From contig JALUTE010000249.1 in NCBI GenBank assembly GCA_027058255.1, positions 1-12,442 of the forward strand: DNA of 12,442 nt, read 5' to 3'. Positions 6,589-12,442 of the stretch are shown piece after piece (positions within the stretch are counted from its first letter, which is position 1; each line of letters opens with the position of its first letter). Made by a program: the position numbers and the translations under genes. Origin of the DNA: Methyloligella sp. (GTDB taxonomy: Bacteria; Pseudomonadota; Alphaproteobacteria; Rhizobiales; JALUTE01). The notes under the pieces are model-generated. The model had not been told where the DNA came from. It worked only from the letters and a program-made list of their open reading frames with translations, and did not search any database.

Positions 6589-6621
6589 GTCACATTTCCG
6601 TTGTGCCCCGAGGCCCATTGT
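6568..6621 (-). repeat. Pair of 13-bp direct repeats with 41-bp spacing at the copper-cluster promoter
   Basis: ACAATGGGCCTCG (minus strand) occurs exactly at 6580-6568 and at 6621-6609, starts 41 bases apart, about four helical turns. Both copies are preceded by CTTGC with a gap of three to four bases. One copy lies inside the promoter spacer and the other upstream of the -35. This is the arrangement expected of a two-site regulator, but no known operator is recognised. Confidence 0.6.
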
Positions 6622-6664
6622 CCCGCAAGGCTCGGGCGCGTCGGGCGAAACGCCCTCGCCTCCC

Positions 6665-9193
6665 TCATGCCGCCCGCCCGCGCCCGAGCGAGTCTGCGCT
6701 CTGGGCATGAGCGGTTTCGGGGAAGCGGACGATCACCGTGGTGCCCTTGTCGGCCTCGCAGACCAGCTCCACGCTTCCGCCATGCAACTCGACCAGGCTC
6801 TTGACCAGCGACAGTCCGAGCCCGGCGCCGCGATGCTTGGAGCCGTGCGGGCGGCTCTCGAAGCGCTCGAACACCAGCTCGCGAAAATCCGGCGGAATGC
6901 CGGGCCCCTCGTCCTCGACGGCGAAATGCACATGCCCGTCCTCGCGCCAGCAGCGAATGCGGATTGCCTGTCCCGGCTCGGAAAAACCGATGGCGTTGGA
7001 GAGCAGATTGTAGAGCACCTGCTTGACCCGCCGCTCGTCGGCAACGAAGCGCCCGACATCGTCGCCGACCTCGATATCGAGCGTCAGGCGCGCCAGCCGC
7101 ACCCGCTCGCGCACCCCGGCCACGGCGGCCTCGATGATCTCCTCGGCATCGATCGGTGCGCATTTCAGCTCGAGCGCGCCGGCGTCGATGGTGGTGAGGT
7201 CGAGAATATCGTCGATGATCGCCTTGAGGGTCATGCTGGAGGCGTTGATATCGCCCACATATTCGCGCTGCTTGGGGTTGAGGGCGCCGGTGCGCGGGCT
7301 CGCCAGAAGCTCGGAGAAGCCGATGATGTTGTTGAGCGGCGTGCGCAGCTCATAGGACACATGCTTGACGAAGGTGCTCTTGAGCCGGTCGGCGGCCTCC
7401 AGGGCCTCGTTGCGCTCCCGGAGCACGCGTTCGACCCGTTTGCTGTCCGTGATGTCGATGAAGGTGAGGAGCGTGGCCCCATCGGGGAGCGGCAAGCCCG
7501 CATAGGCGATGACACTGCCATCCGGCCGGTTCATCTGGCCGGATATGCGCTGGCGCTTCTCTGACATGGCGGTCACGGCCCGAAGCACGTCCGGCCACGC
7601 GGTCTCGTCGTCGAACAGGACCCGGCAGCGCTGGACGACCTCCTCCACATGCGGGCTCTGCTCCAGATCCTGCGGGCCAAGCTTCCAGATGCGGGCGAAG
7701 GCCGGGTTGAACAGGCGCAGCCTGCCATCCATGTTGAACACGGCCACCCCCTCGCTCAGATGGTCGAGGGTCTCTCGCTGCACGCGGATGAGGGCGTTGA
7801 AGCGGCTCTCCAGCTCCAGCCGCTCGGTGACGTCGTCGTAGAGATAGGTCACGCCGCCGTCGGCGCGCTGCTCCGCAACCACGTGCAGGGTGCGGCCTGC
7901 CACATGCCACCAGTCCTCATATTCCCGCCGTGTGCCATAGACGGCGAGAATGTTCTCCTTCCACTTGGCATAGTCGCGCTCGCGCGGCAGGCGACCGAGC
8001 TCGAGCAGCCTGTCGAGGATCTCGGCATCGCGCGGCCCCGTTTCCAGCCATTCCCGATCCAGTTGCCAGAGCCTGTGATAGGCCTCATTGCAGAATCTGA
8101 GACGTTGATCGGGGCCGAAGATCGCGACTGCCGTGGCGACCCGGTCGAGCGTTCGGTGATAGGCGGCGACCTGCCTGTCGAGCTCGCCCTTGGCACTCTC
8201 GAGCGCGGCCACGTCCATGGCGATGGCCAGCGCCAGACCCTCATGGGTGAGCGAGATGAGGTCGTAGGATTGGCGCTTGCCGGCCACGATGACGTGGATG
8301 CGCTGCCTGAAGGTGCGCCCCTCGCCATGGGCCTTTGCGATGGCTTCGCGCTGGCGGCTCTCGAGAAGCTCGATCTGCTGTGCGACGACATGCTCTGCGC
8401 TCTCGGCCTCCACGGCGGCGACATAGGCCTCGTTCACCCACAGGATGCGCCCCTCGCCGCTGCGCAGCCAGGCGGGCATGGGCAGGGCCTGCAGCAGGGC
8501 GCGATTGGTCCGCAGCAGGCGTTTGAGCTTGCGGTTCTCCTCCGAGATGCCGGCGAGGTCGAGCCTCTGGCCGGCGACGTCGCGAATGCGCAGAACCGCG
8601 TGACCGCCCGCGGTCCGCCCGTCGATCTCGCAAGGAGCGCCCGCCCTGGTCGTCACGAAAATATTGAAGGCGCGCCCGGACCGGAAAAGCTCCGTCAGCC
8701 GTCCGTCGAACTCGTGCCAGGAGCCGCTGGACAGCCAGCTCGCAAAGTCCAGAATCTCGCCTGCGGCGAAGGGCAGACCCGGAATGGCGCTGCCCGTCGT
8801 CCCGCGCAGGGTATGGGCGATGATGCGAGGGTTGCGGCCGGTCTCCCAGAGGATGAGAATCTGCGGTTCGGCACGGATCACGGCCTTGGCCGCCTCGAGG
8901 CTCTGACGCAGGGCCTGGGCTTCGCCGAGGGCCTTCTGCTCGCGCCACTGGGCCTCACGCGTTCGGCGCACGAGAATGGCGATGGCGAAGGCGGAGAAGA
9001 CGATCGCGCCTGCGAGAACGGCGAGGGTGAGCAGACTGCCGAGCGAGAGCCTTGCGATGCCTGCAGCGCTTCCATCCCGCCAGATCACCGCCACCGACAG
9101 AATGGCGACGCACGCAAGGCTCGCGACGAGCAGCCCCACCACGTCGGCACGCATGCCGGTTTTGTTTTCGAACGTGCTCACGGGACCCGTCAA
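6665..9193 (-). CDS. divL: DivL-like PAS-domain kinase with Tyr at the phospho-acceptor position
   Basis: The 842-residue membrane protein has two transmembrane helices (about 18-37 and 54-75), a coiled coil, and then PAS-type sensor regions at about 110-215 (divergent), 233-330, 349-456 and 474-583. A dimerisation domain follows at about 600-668 and a HATPase_c domain at 715-825. The H-box reads HVSYELRTPLNNIIGFSELL: the expected His is Tyr614, the signature of DivL, an essential regulator of CckA-CtrA in Caulobacter. ATP-site motifs are intact: NLLSNAIGFS, DEGPGIP, FERFES, GAGLGLSLV. As known for DivL, it binds response regulators such as DivK and controls CckA rather than acting as an ordinary histidine kinase. 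The start is uncertain: TTG 9193 is used here, with GTG 9181 and ATG 9154 as alternatives. It ends 134 bases before the copper cluster on the same strand, with a weak hairpin (GGGCG/CGCCC, 6643-6655) between. A function in metal sensing is less likely. Confidence 0.85.
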   Translation of the reverse strand: MTGPVSTFENKTGMRADVVGLLVASLACVAILSVAVIWRDGSAAGIARLSLGSLLTLAVLAGAIVFSAFAIAILVRRTREAQWREQKALGEAQALRQSLEAAKAVIRAEPQILILWETGRNPRIIAHTLRGTTGSAIPGLPFAAGEILDFASWLSSGSWHEFDGRLTELFRSGRAFNIFVTTRAGAPCEIDGRTAGGHAVLRIRDVAGQRLDLAGISEENRKLKRLLRTNRALLQALPMPAWLRSGEGRILWVNEAYVAAVEAESAEHVVAQQIELLESRQREAIAKAHGEGRTFRQRIHVIVAGKRQSYDLISLTHEGLALAIAMDVAALESAKGELDRQVAAYHRTLDRVATAVAIFGPDQRLRFCNEAYHRLWQLDREWLETGPRDAEILDRLLELGRLPRERDYAKWKENILAVYGTRREYEDWWHVAGRTLHVVAEQRADGGVTYLYDDVTERLELESRFNALIRVQRETLDHLSEGVAVFNMDGRLRLFNPAFARIWKLGPQDLEQSPHVEEVVQRCRVLFDDETAWPDVLRAVTAMSEKRQRISGQMNRPDGSVIAYAGLPLPDGATLLTFIDITDSKRVERVLRERNEALEAADRLKSTFVKHVSYELRTPLNNIIGFSELLASPRTGALNPKQREYVGDINASSMTLKAIIDDILDLTTIDAGALELKCAPIDAEEIIEAAVAGVRERVRLARLTLDIEVGDDVGRFVADERRVKQVLYNLLSNAIGFSEPGQAIRIRCWREDGHVHFAVEDEGPGIPPDFRELVFERFESRPHGSKHRGAGLGLSLVKSLVELHGGSVELVCEADKGTTVIVRFPETAHAQSADSLGRGRAA

Positions 9194-9405
9194 GAACCGC
9201 TCAGCCCCCGAGGCCGGTGCCCAATTAAGACAACCCGCGACGCACGCACGACAATTCTGTCCGGCAAGGGAGGATCGATGGAAGACCGAATCGACATCCC
9301 ATTATGGAGTGCTTCGCCGCCTCTGGCCAGTCGGGCGGCGCATTTCTCCGGAACTATTGCTCGCAGGACACAGTTTGCAACATGTGGTTGCACGCGCCGG
9401 ACGAT

Positions 9406-9582
9406 CTACCACAATTTCAGAATATCGGCGAAGAGGAATCGAAGGAAAAATATGAGGGCGATGCTGCCGAACAGCAGATGCACCCAGGGCCGCTCGCCAT
9501 TGGCGTCCCGATAGGTCAGGCCGTGCAAGGCAATGATCCCCGTGACGATGACGGCGAGCCAGTCGATCCATTGCCCCTGCAT
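9406..9582 (-). CDS. Small two-helix membrane protein, unknown function
   Basis: This 58-residue open frame reads as a clean inner-membrane hairpin. An amphipathic start (MQGQWIDWLAV) leads into helix one (about 8-22), a short charged loop YRDANGERP (24-32) and helix two (about 34-52), ending FADILKLW. GGAG lies 10 bases before the ATG, a slightly long spacing. The composition is typical of real membrane protein, not of shadow reading. It lies between the 151-residue gene and the DivL-like gene on the same strand, just behind the left repeat cluster. I do not recognise a family. Confidence 0.7.
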   Translation of the reverse strand: MQGQWIDWLAVIVTGIIALHGLTYRDANGERPWVHLLFGSIALIFFLRFLFADILKLW

Positions 9583-9600
9583 ATGGTCCGTGCTCCGAGT

Positions 9601-9744
9601 TCTTGAGTTGCGCTATCGGCGCCGACCAGCGGTCGCACATTGCGCGGTCTATTGTTGCGCTATCGCTCGCGACAAGCGCTTGCTGCTTGAGCGCGTTCTT
9701 AAGTGGCGCTACCGCTCGCGACAAGCGCTCGCTACTTGAGCGCG
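9601..9744 (+). repeat. REP-like repeat cluster, three copies (left)
   Basis: Three copies of a GC-rich unit recur with a period of 47-49 bases. Cores are CGGCGCCGACCAGCGGTCGC (copy 1, about 9616), CGCTCGCGACAAGCGCTTGC (copy 2, 9664) and CGCTCGCGACAAGCGCTCGC (copy 3, 9713). Copies 2 and 3 end in RCTTGAGCGCG. Each unit can fold, since AAGTGGCG near its start pairs with CGCTACTT near its end, with one G-T pair. They fill the gap between the 58- and 151-residue genes. The inverse copies are at 10456-10537. Confidence 0.75.
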
Positions 9745-9786
9745 GGGCTCGCAGGCCCGCGGCCGCCTGCAATGCTGCAATGGCCC

Positions 9787-10242
9787 TCAATAGCACGGCG
9801 GGAACATGCACTGGTACTTGAGGACCCGCGCGGTCCATTCGCTGAGCAGGATAAGCAGGAAGAGGGCCGCGAAGGCAATGAACAGGAAGTCGTAACCGCG
9901 GCTCTGCTGCTCGCTGGATTCCCTGCGCCGCGCGATGCCGAAGGCGGCCGGGTCGAGCGTGCCCTCCTTGTCGAGCTGGGCGACGCGATTGGTGAAATGC
10001 CGGACCCAGGGCGGCACCCTGTCCTTGAACATGTATCCGACGAAATAGCGCTCGATCTCGTCCTCGCTGCCCTTCTCGCCGAACCATTGCTCATAGGCGA
10101 TCTCGAAGACCCGGAACTCGCCGACCGAAAGCAGCGAGGCGGTGCGAAGCACGGACCAGACATCGGCCGGGATGCTCTTCTCGTCGAAAAAGCGCCGATC
10201 GGGGCTCGGCTTTAGGGGGAAGGGAAATCTGAATCCGAACAT
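9787..10242 (-). CDS. Conserved-looking one-helix membrane protein, unknown function
   Basis: The 151-residue protein has an aromatic, basic N-terminus (MFGFRFPFPLKPSPDRRFF). A largely helical, charged soluble part follows (about 20-110, containing VLRTASLLSVGEFRVFEIAY and RYFVGYMFKDRVPPWVRHF). One strong transmembrane helix at about 118-136 (YDFLFIAFAALFLLILL) precedes a short tail with two Cys (MFPPCY). With the helix near the C-terminus, the soluble part probably faces the cytoplasm, as a tail-anchored protein; orientation is inferred. The ATG at 10242 has only a weak ribosome site (GGTAATGGCGGC). Regular amino-acid use argues for a real gene. Repeat clusters lie on both sides. I do not recognise a named family. 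Confidence 0.78.
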   Translation of the reverse strand: MFGFRFPFPLKPSPDRRFFDEKSIPADVWSVLRTASLLSVGEFRVFEIAYEQWFGEKGSEDEIERYFVGYMFKDRVPPWVRHFTNRVAQLDKEGTLDPAAFGIARRRESSEQQSRGYDFLFIAFAALFLLILLSEWTARVLKYQCMFPPCY

Positions 10243-10455
10243 GCCGCCATTACCAGCGTTGTTCCGCCTCGTCGTGCTGCAGCGTCTCGCTCTCGCTCTC
10301 ACCCGGCATGAGAGCATCATAGACCCGCCATGGGGTGGACGAAAGCCCTCATGCCGGATCTGTAATGGCCCCGCGCACGGCGGGTGCCTCACGGGGGGAC
10401 CACGGCGCTGCCTTAACGCGCTCACTGAGCGGGGAGCAGGGAGCGTGGAACGGGG

Positions 10456-10537
10456 GCGAGCGCCTGTCGGCGCCGGTAGCGCAACAGAGAACCCGCTCAA
10501 GCAGCGAGCGCCTGTCGCGAGCGGCAGCGCCACTCAA
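10456..10537 (-). repeat. REP-like repeat cluster, two copies in inverse orientation (right)
   Basis: Two units related to those at 9601-9744 lie on the minus strand, 48 bases apart. The cores are CGCTCGCGACAGGCGCTCGC (near 10520-10500) and CGGCGCCGACAGGCGCTCGC (near 10473-10454). The first copy runs TTGAGTGGCGCT at 10537-10526 and differs from the third left copy at about four of 44 positions. Its TGA is the stop codon of the bcsS-like gene. The rest of the 291-base gap to the next gene shows no other gene. Confidence 0.75.
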
Positions 10538-11340
10538 AAACGCCGGAACATGTTGATCCCGCCATAGGGCACCGACGGCGCGTCATAATCGCCCGAAAGG
10601 CCGCCCGAGAGCGAGATTTCCGCGAAATCCGCGCGATAGCGCAGGAAGAGCCCCGCCCGTCCGGCCCTGTAGGCCGCATTGCCGAGCCCGCCAAGCTCGA
10701 TGCCGATTGCGAGGCGGTCCAGGACCCGCCGCTCCACGCGTCCCCGCACCCAGTAGGAGGAGAAGGCGCTGGTCCATTGGGCATCGAGGCTGAGCGCAAC
10801 GCGCCGGTTGAGATCCGTCCAGCTCTCGAAGGCGAGCATCGCCCCGACCGCCTCGCCCGAGACGGGGTTCTGCTCATCGGCGGGTGAGAGCGTGTGCGCA
10901 CTGGCCTGCACGCCAATGAAGGCTTTGGCGATGGTCCTGCCCCGGCGTATCTGATAGCCGATCAGAGCTGCGCCGAGCCCCGTGCGGCCGAGGATCCGCG
11001 CCCGCCTCTCCCCGTCCTCGCCGGGAAGGTTGCCATCATAGCCGTAAAGGCCCGAGCCGCCGCTCGCACGAAGGCGCAGCCCCGTCTCAAGACTGGACCC
11101 GAAGGGGGCGAATGTGATGCTCGCATAGGAAAAGCCCGAGCTGGCCGTGCCATCGACGCCGCTCCCGATCTCCCAATGGGGCCCCACCCCACCGTCGCCG
11201 TCGCCGGCGAGGAGCGGTGCTCGTGCCATTGCGGCCAGAGAGACGGCGAGCGTCAGGGCGCATGCAATGCCCCCGAGGCCCACGTCTCGGCGCACGGCCC
11301 CTCGAGCTCCACCACAACCGGCATCGCCGACCCCACTCAC
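10534..11340 (-). CDS. bcsS: BcsS-family outer-membrane protein (cellulose biosynthesis protein BcsS)
   Basis: The 268-residue exported beta-barrel-type protein has a long signal peptide (about 1-46, hydrophobic 21-38). The mature part has the alternating Gly/aromatic strands of the BcsS family: SGFSYASITFAPFG (68-81), GLRLRASGGSGLYGYDG (87-103), GYQIRRGRTIAKAFIGVQ (128-145), LSPADEQNPVSGEAVG (151-166), then AQWTSAFSSYWVRGRV (187-202) and LSGGLSGDYDAPSVPYG. It ends in Phe (FRRF), as outer-membrane proteins often do. The family was named for linkage to bacterial cellulose synthesis genes, but many members stand alone, as here, with no other bcs gene in the window. The GTG at 11340 follows GGGGGGCGTC and gives a proper signal peptide; the open frame extends to 11706 without protein-like sequence. 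Its exact role in polysaccharide export is unknown. Confidence 0.82.
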   Translation of the reverse strand: MSGVGDAGCGGARGAVRRDVGLGGIACALTLAVSLAAMARAPLLAGDGDGGVGPHWEIGSGVDGTASSGFSYASITFAPFGSSLETGLRLRASGGSGLYGYDGNLPGEDGERRARILGRTGLGAALIGYQIRRGRTIAKAFIGVQASAHTLSPADEQNPVSGEAVGAMLAFESWTDLNRRVALSLDAQWTSAFSSYWVRGRVERRVLDRLAIGIELGGLGNAAYRAGRAGLFLRYRADFAEISLSGGLSGDYDAPSVPYGGINMFRRF

Positions 11341-11695
11341 GACGCCCCCCGACGGAACAGTCAACGCAGAAAACGGAGAGCAGGTTAAGCAAAGCGAAGC
11401 GTAATACGCAACGCATATCAAGTTTTGTTGTCTGTTTGTTCTTTGTTCTGGAAATATTTCACCAATGAATACAACTGTTGATTGCGCGCACTGGGGGATG
11501 CCAGCGACGATGCGCGGCCCGCCATGGGCAGGCTCCCAATGGGCAAAGGTGATCGCCTCGTCCCGTTGTATTGCACCGCTGCTGCACCTACCTCCCAGGG
11601 CAGGAGTGCGCGGTTCTCGACCGCGCCATGACGCCGGTCCGCCGCGCCCCACAGTTTCACGCGTACCAGGTCTCACGCATGTCGGGGAGGCGAGA
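11341..11695. promoter_or_regulatory. Divergent intergenic region between bcsS-like and phasin genes, AT-richer core
   Basis: This 355-base gap separates two divergent genes and must hold both promoters. Its core (about 11390-11480) is clearly AT-richer than the rest of the window. It contains two perfect small dyads, GCGTAATACGC (11399-11409) and GAAATATTTC (11451-11460), plus runs of TTTGTTC. I could not assign a convincing -35/-10 pair on either strand. A TGC-rich patch (GCACCGCTGCTGCACC, near 11575-11590) lies upstream of the phasin gene, and PhaR-type repressors are known to bind TGC-rich DNA; that link is only a suggestion. Confidence 0.5.
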
Positions 11696-12079
11696 ATGGC
11701 GACCACACATCATCACCAGCACAACGGGTCCGGCCGCAGGACAGGCGCCGTCGAGGACTTTGTCAGCGCCGGCCTGCAGGCCATGACGACGACGCCCGAG
11801 GGGCTGGAGCCCCTGGCCGAGAGCATCACCCGCGTGAATCTCGAATGGCTCGGCCTGGTGGGCCGCAGGGCGCGCGCCTATCTGGAGCTTGCCGGCAGGG
11901 CGACGCGCTGCACCGGCCCGCAGGATGTGTTCGACATGGGGCTGGGGTTCTGCGAGCAGGCCATCGAGGACTATTCGGAAGGGCTTCAGCGCATGATGCA
12001 TGCGGCGCGGCAGGGCCTCTCGGCCGCGACGGGCAGCGCCAGCGAGGGCGAAACGCGGCGCCCCAGGAACGGGCGCTAG
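11696..12079 (+). CDS. Phasin family protein (short)
   Basis: The 127-residue mainly helical protein has the phasin-type central block VNLEWLGLVGRRARAYLELAGRATRCTGPQDVFDMGLGFCEQAIEDY (about 48-93): an amphipathic helix with a RxRAYLEL pattern, a PQD turn, then the F..QAIEDY helix. Phasins coat polyhydroxyalkanoate granules and affect their size; some alphaproteobacterial members act as general chaperone-like proteins. The N-terminus is His-rich (MATTHHHQHN) and the tail is low-complexity and basic. The ATG at 11696 is chosen for the strong GGGGAGG five to six bases upstream; the frame is open back to 11465, but that part is not protein-like. It is divergent from the bcsS-like gene and convergent with bioB, so it is a single-gene unit. 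No PHA synthase gene is nearby. Confidence 0.78.
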   Translation: MATTHHHQHNGSGRRTGAVEDFVSAGLQAMTTTPEGLEPLAESITRVNLEWLGLVGRRARAYLELAGRATRCTGPQDVFDMGLGFCEQAIEDYSEGLQRMMHAARQGLSAATGSASEGETRRPRNGR

Positions 12080-12089
12080 AGGAGCACCA

Positions 12090-12111
12090 AGGCCGCCTGA
12101 GCGCGCGGCCT
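12090..12111. terminator. Hairpin between convergent phasin and bioB genes
   Basis: AGGCCGC (12090-12096) pairs with GCGGCCT (12105-12111) around an 8-base loop, in the 44 bases between the two stop codons. A smaller stem (CCTGT/ACAGG, 12109-12121) overlaps it. No T-run follows on either strand, so termination is likely by position rather than by a classic signal. Confidence 0.4.
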
Positions 12112-12123
12112 GTCGCACAGGCG

Positions 12124-12442
12124 TCAGGCGCCACCGGCCGGTGAGGGCGGCACGGGCGGGCGGGGAACGAGGCCCGCCTCCGCAAGGAGGGCGAGATCCG
12201 CCTCGCGCTCGGCGTTTTCCGTGGTGAGCAGGCGCTCGCCATAGAAGATCGAGTTGGCGCCGGCAAGAAAGCACAGGAGCTGGGCCTCGCGCGAGAGCGC
12301 CGAGCGCCCGGCGGAGAGGCGCACGCGCGCCCGGGGCATGAGGATGCGCGCGGCCGCGATCATGCGCACGAGCGCGACGGGCTCCACCGGCGGGCGGTTC
12401 TCGAGCGGCGTGCCGGGCACGGGCACGAGCGCATTGATGGGC
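12124..12442 (-). CDS. bioB: Biotin synthase, C-terminal part (gene starts beyond the window)
   Basis: About 105 residues of the C-terminal end of BioB, the radical-SAM enzyme that inserts sulfur into dethiobiotin in the last step of biotin synthesis. The visible part has PINALVPVPGTPLENRPPV, the barrel region RILMPRARVRLSAGR, where the conserved Arg near the [2Fe-2S] cluster lies, and the family ending FLAGANSIFYGERLLTT followed by E.DLALLAEAGL. The CxxxCxxC radical-SAM motif lies upstream, outside the window. The frame is open to the window edge. A short Pro-rich tail (VPRPPVPPSPAGGA) ends the protein. No other bio genes are visible. Confidence 0.93.
   Translation of the reverse strand, partial: PINALVPVPGTPLENRPPVEPVALVRMIAAARILMPRARVRLSAGRSALSREAQLLCFLAGANSIFYGERLLTTENAEREADLALLAEAGLVPRPPVPPSPAGGA

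Noticed and set aside
6561..6590. MerR/CueR-type operator at the copper promoter
   Set aside because: The spacer is 16 bases rather than the 19-20 usual for that family, and there is no good dyad across it.
6665..9193. The kinase as the metal sensor of the copper cluster
   Set aside because: It has no periplasmic sensor domain between its two helices, no response regulator next to it, and a DivL-type Tyr H-box.
7649..9514. Long plus-strand open frame (621 codons) opposite the DivL-like gene
   Set aside because: It lies antisense to a protein with complete kinase motifs, and its own translation has none; it is a GC-bias shadow.
9278..9514. Plus-strand frame with a strong ribosome-like site (AAGGGAGG) before ATG 9278
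   Set aside because: The 78-residue translation is basic and irregular, and it overlaps the much more protein-like 58-residue gene on the other strand.
9601..9744. CRISPR-like periodic repeats
   Set aside because: The copies are adjacent, diverged and palindromic without unique spacers, occur in both orientations elsewhere, and no cas gene is present.
10250..10309. 19-codon minus-strand frame (MPGESESETLQHDEAEQRW) just ahead of the 151-residue gene
   Set aside because: It has no ribosome site and no regulatory logic such as a run of one amino acid; leader-peptide status cannot be supported.

Overview
The window is high-GC DNA from an alphaproteobacterium, most likely a member of the Hyphomicrobiales (Rhizobiales) or a close relative. 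The argument rests on gene content: a DivL-type PAS kinase with tyrosine at the phospho-acceptor position, a BcsS-family outer-membrane protein, a short phasin next to bioB, and a YkuD-type L,D-transpeptidase. No species call is possible from the sequence alone.

Layout, left to right. Positions 1-257 (+) hold the 3' end of an L,D-transpeptidase gene, closed by a strong intrinsic terminator. A membrane-anchored DUF2652 protein, which looks like a divergent class III nucleotide cyclase, follows on the minus strand (397-1380). About 500 bases without a convincing gene separate it from a minus-strand cluster read from 6530 down to 1878: a secreted Cys/His protein, a small Met/His-tailed lipoprotein, a TolC-family outer-membrane lipoprotein, a Tat-exported two-domain multicopper oxidase and a cytochrome c'. 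The TolC and oxidase genes are separated by one base. Every product is predicted to be exported, and most carry Met/His/Gly-rich stretches. This points to an envelope copper (or silver) handling module. No inner-membrane pump, adaptor, P-type ATPase or regulator is present in the window. A sigma70-like promoter and a 13-bp direct repeat with 41-bp spacing sit in front of the cluster.

Upstream on the same strand (6665-9193) is an 842-residue PAS kinase whose H-box reads SYELRTPL, the DivL signature. It is probably a CckA/CtrA cell-cycle regulator rather than the metal sensor of the neighbouring cluster. Further upstream are a 58-residue two-helix membrane protein, a 151-residue one-helix protein of unknown function, and a bcsS-like gene. 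Two clusters of a roughly 48-bp REP-like repeat, in opposite orientations, flank the 151-residue gene; one copy supplies the stop codon of bcsS. An AT-richer intergenic stretch separates bcsS from a divergently transcribed phasin gene. The phasin gene converges on the 3' end of bioB at the right edge.

The part most likely to hold new biology is the copper module, whose oxidase, outer-membrane channel and class II c-type cytochrome are encoded together. Its chemistry is inference; the family assignments are well supported by motifs.
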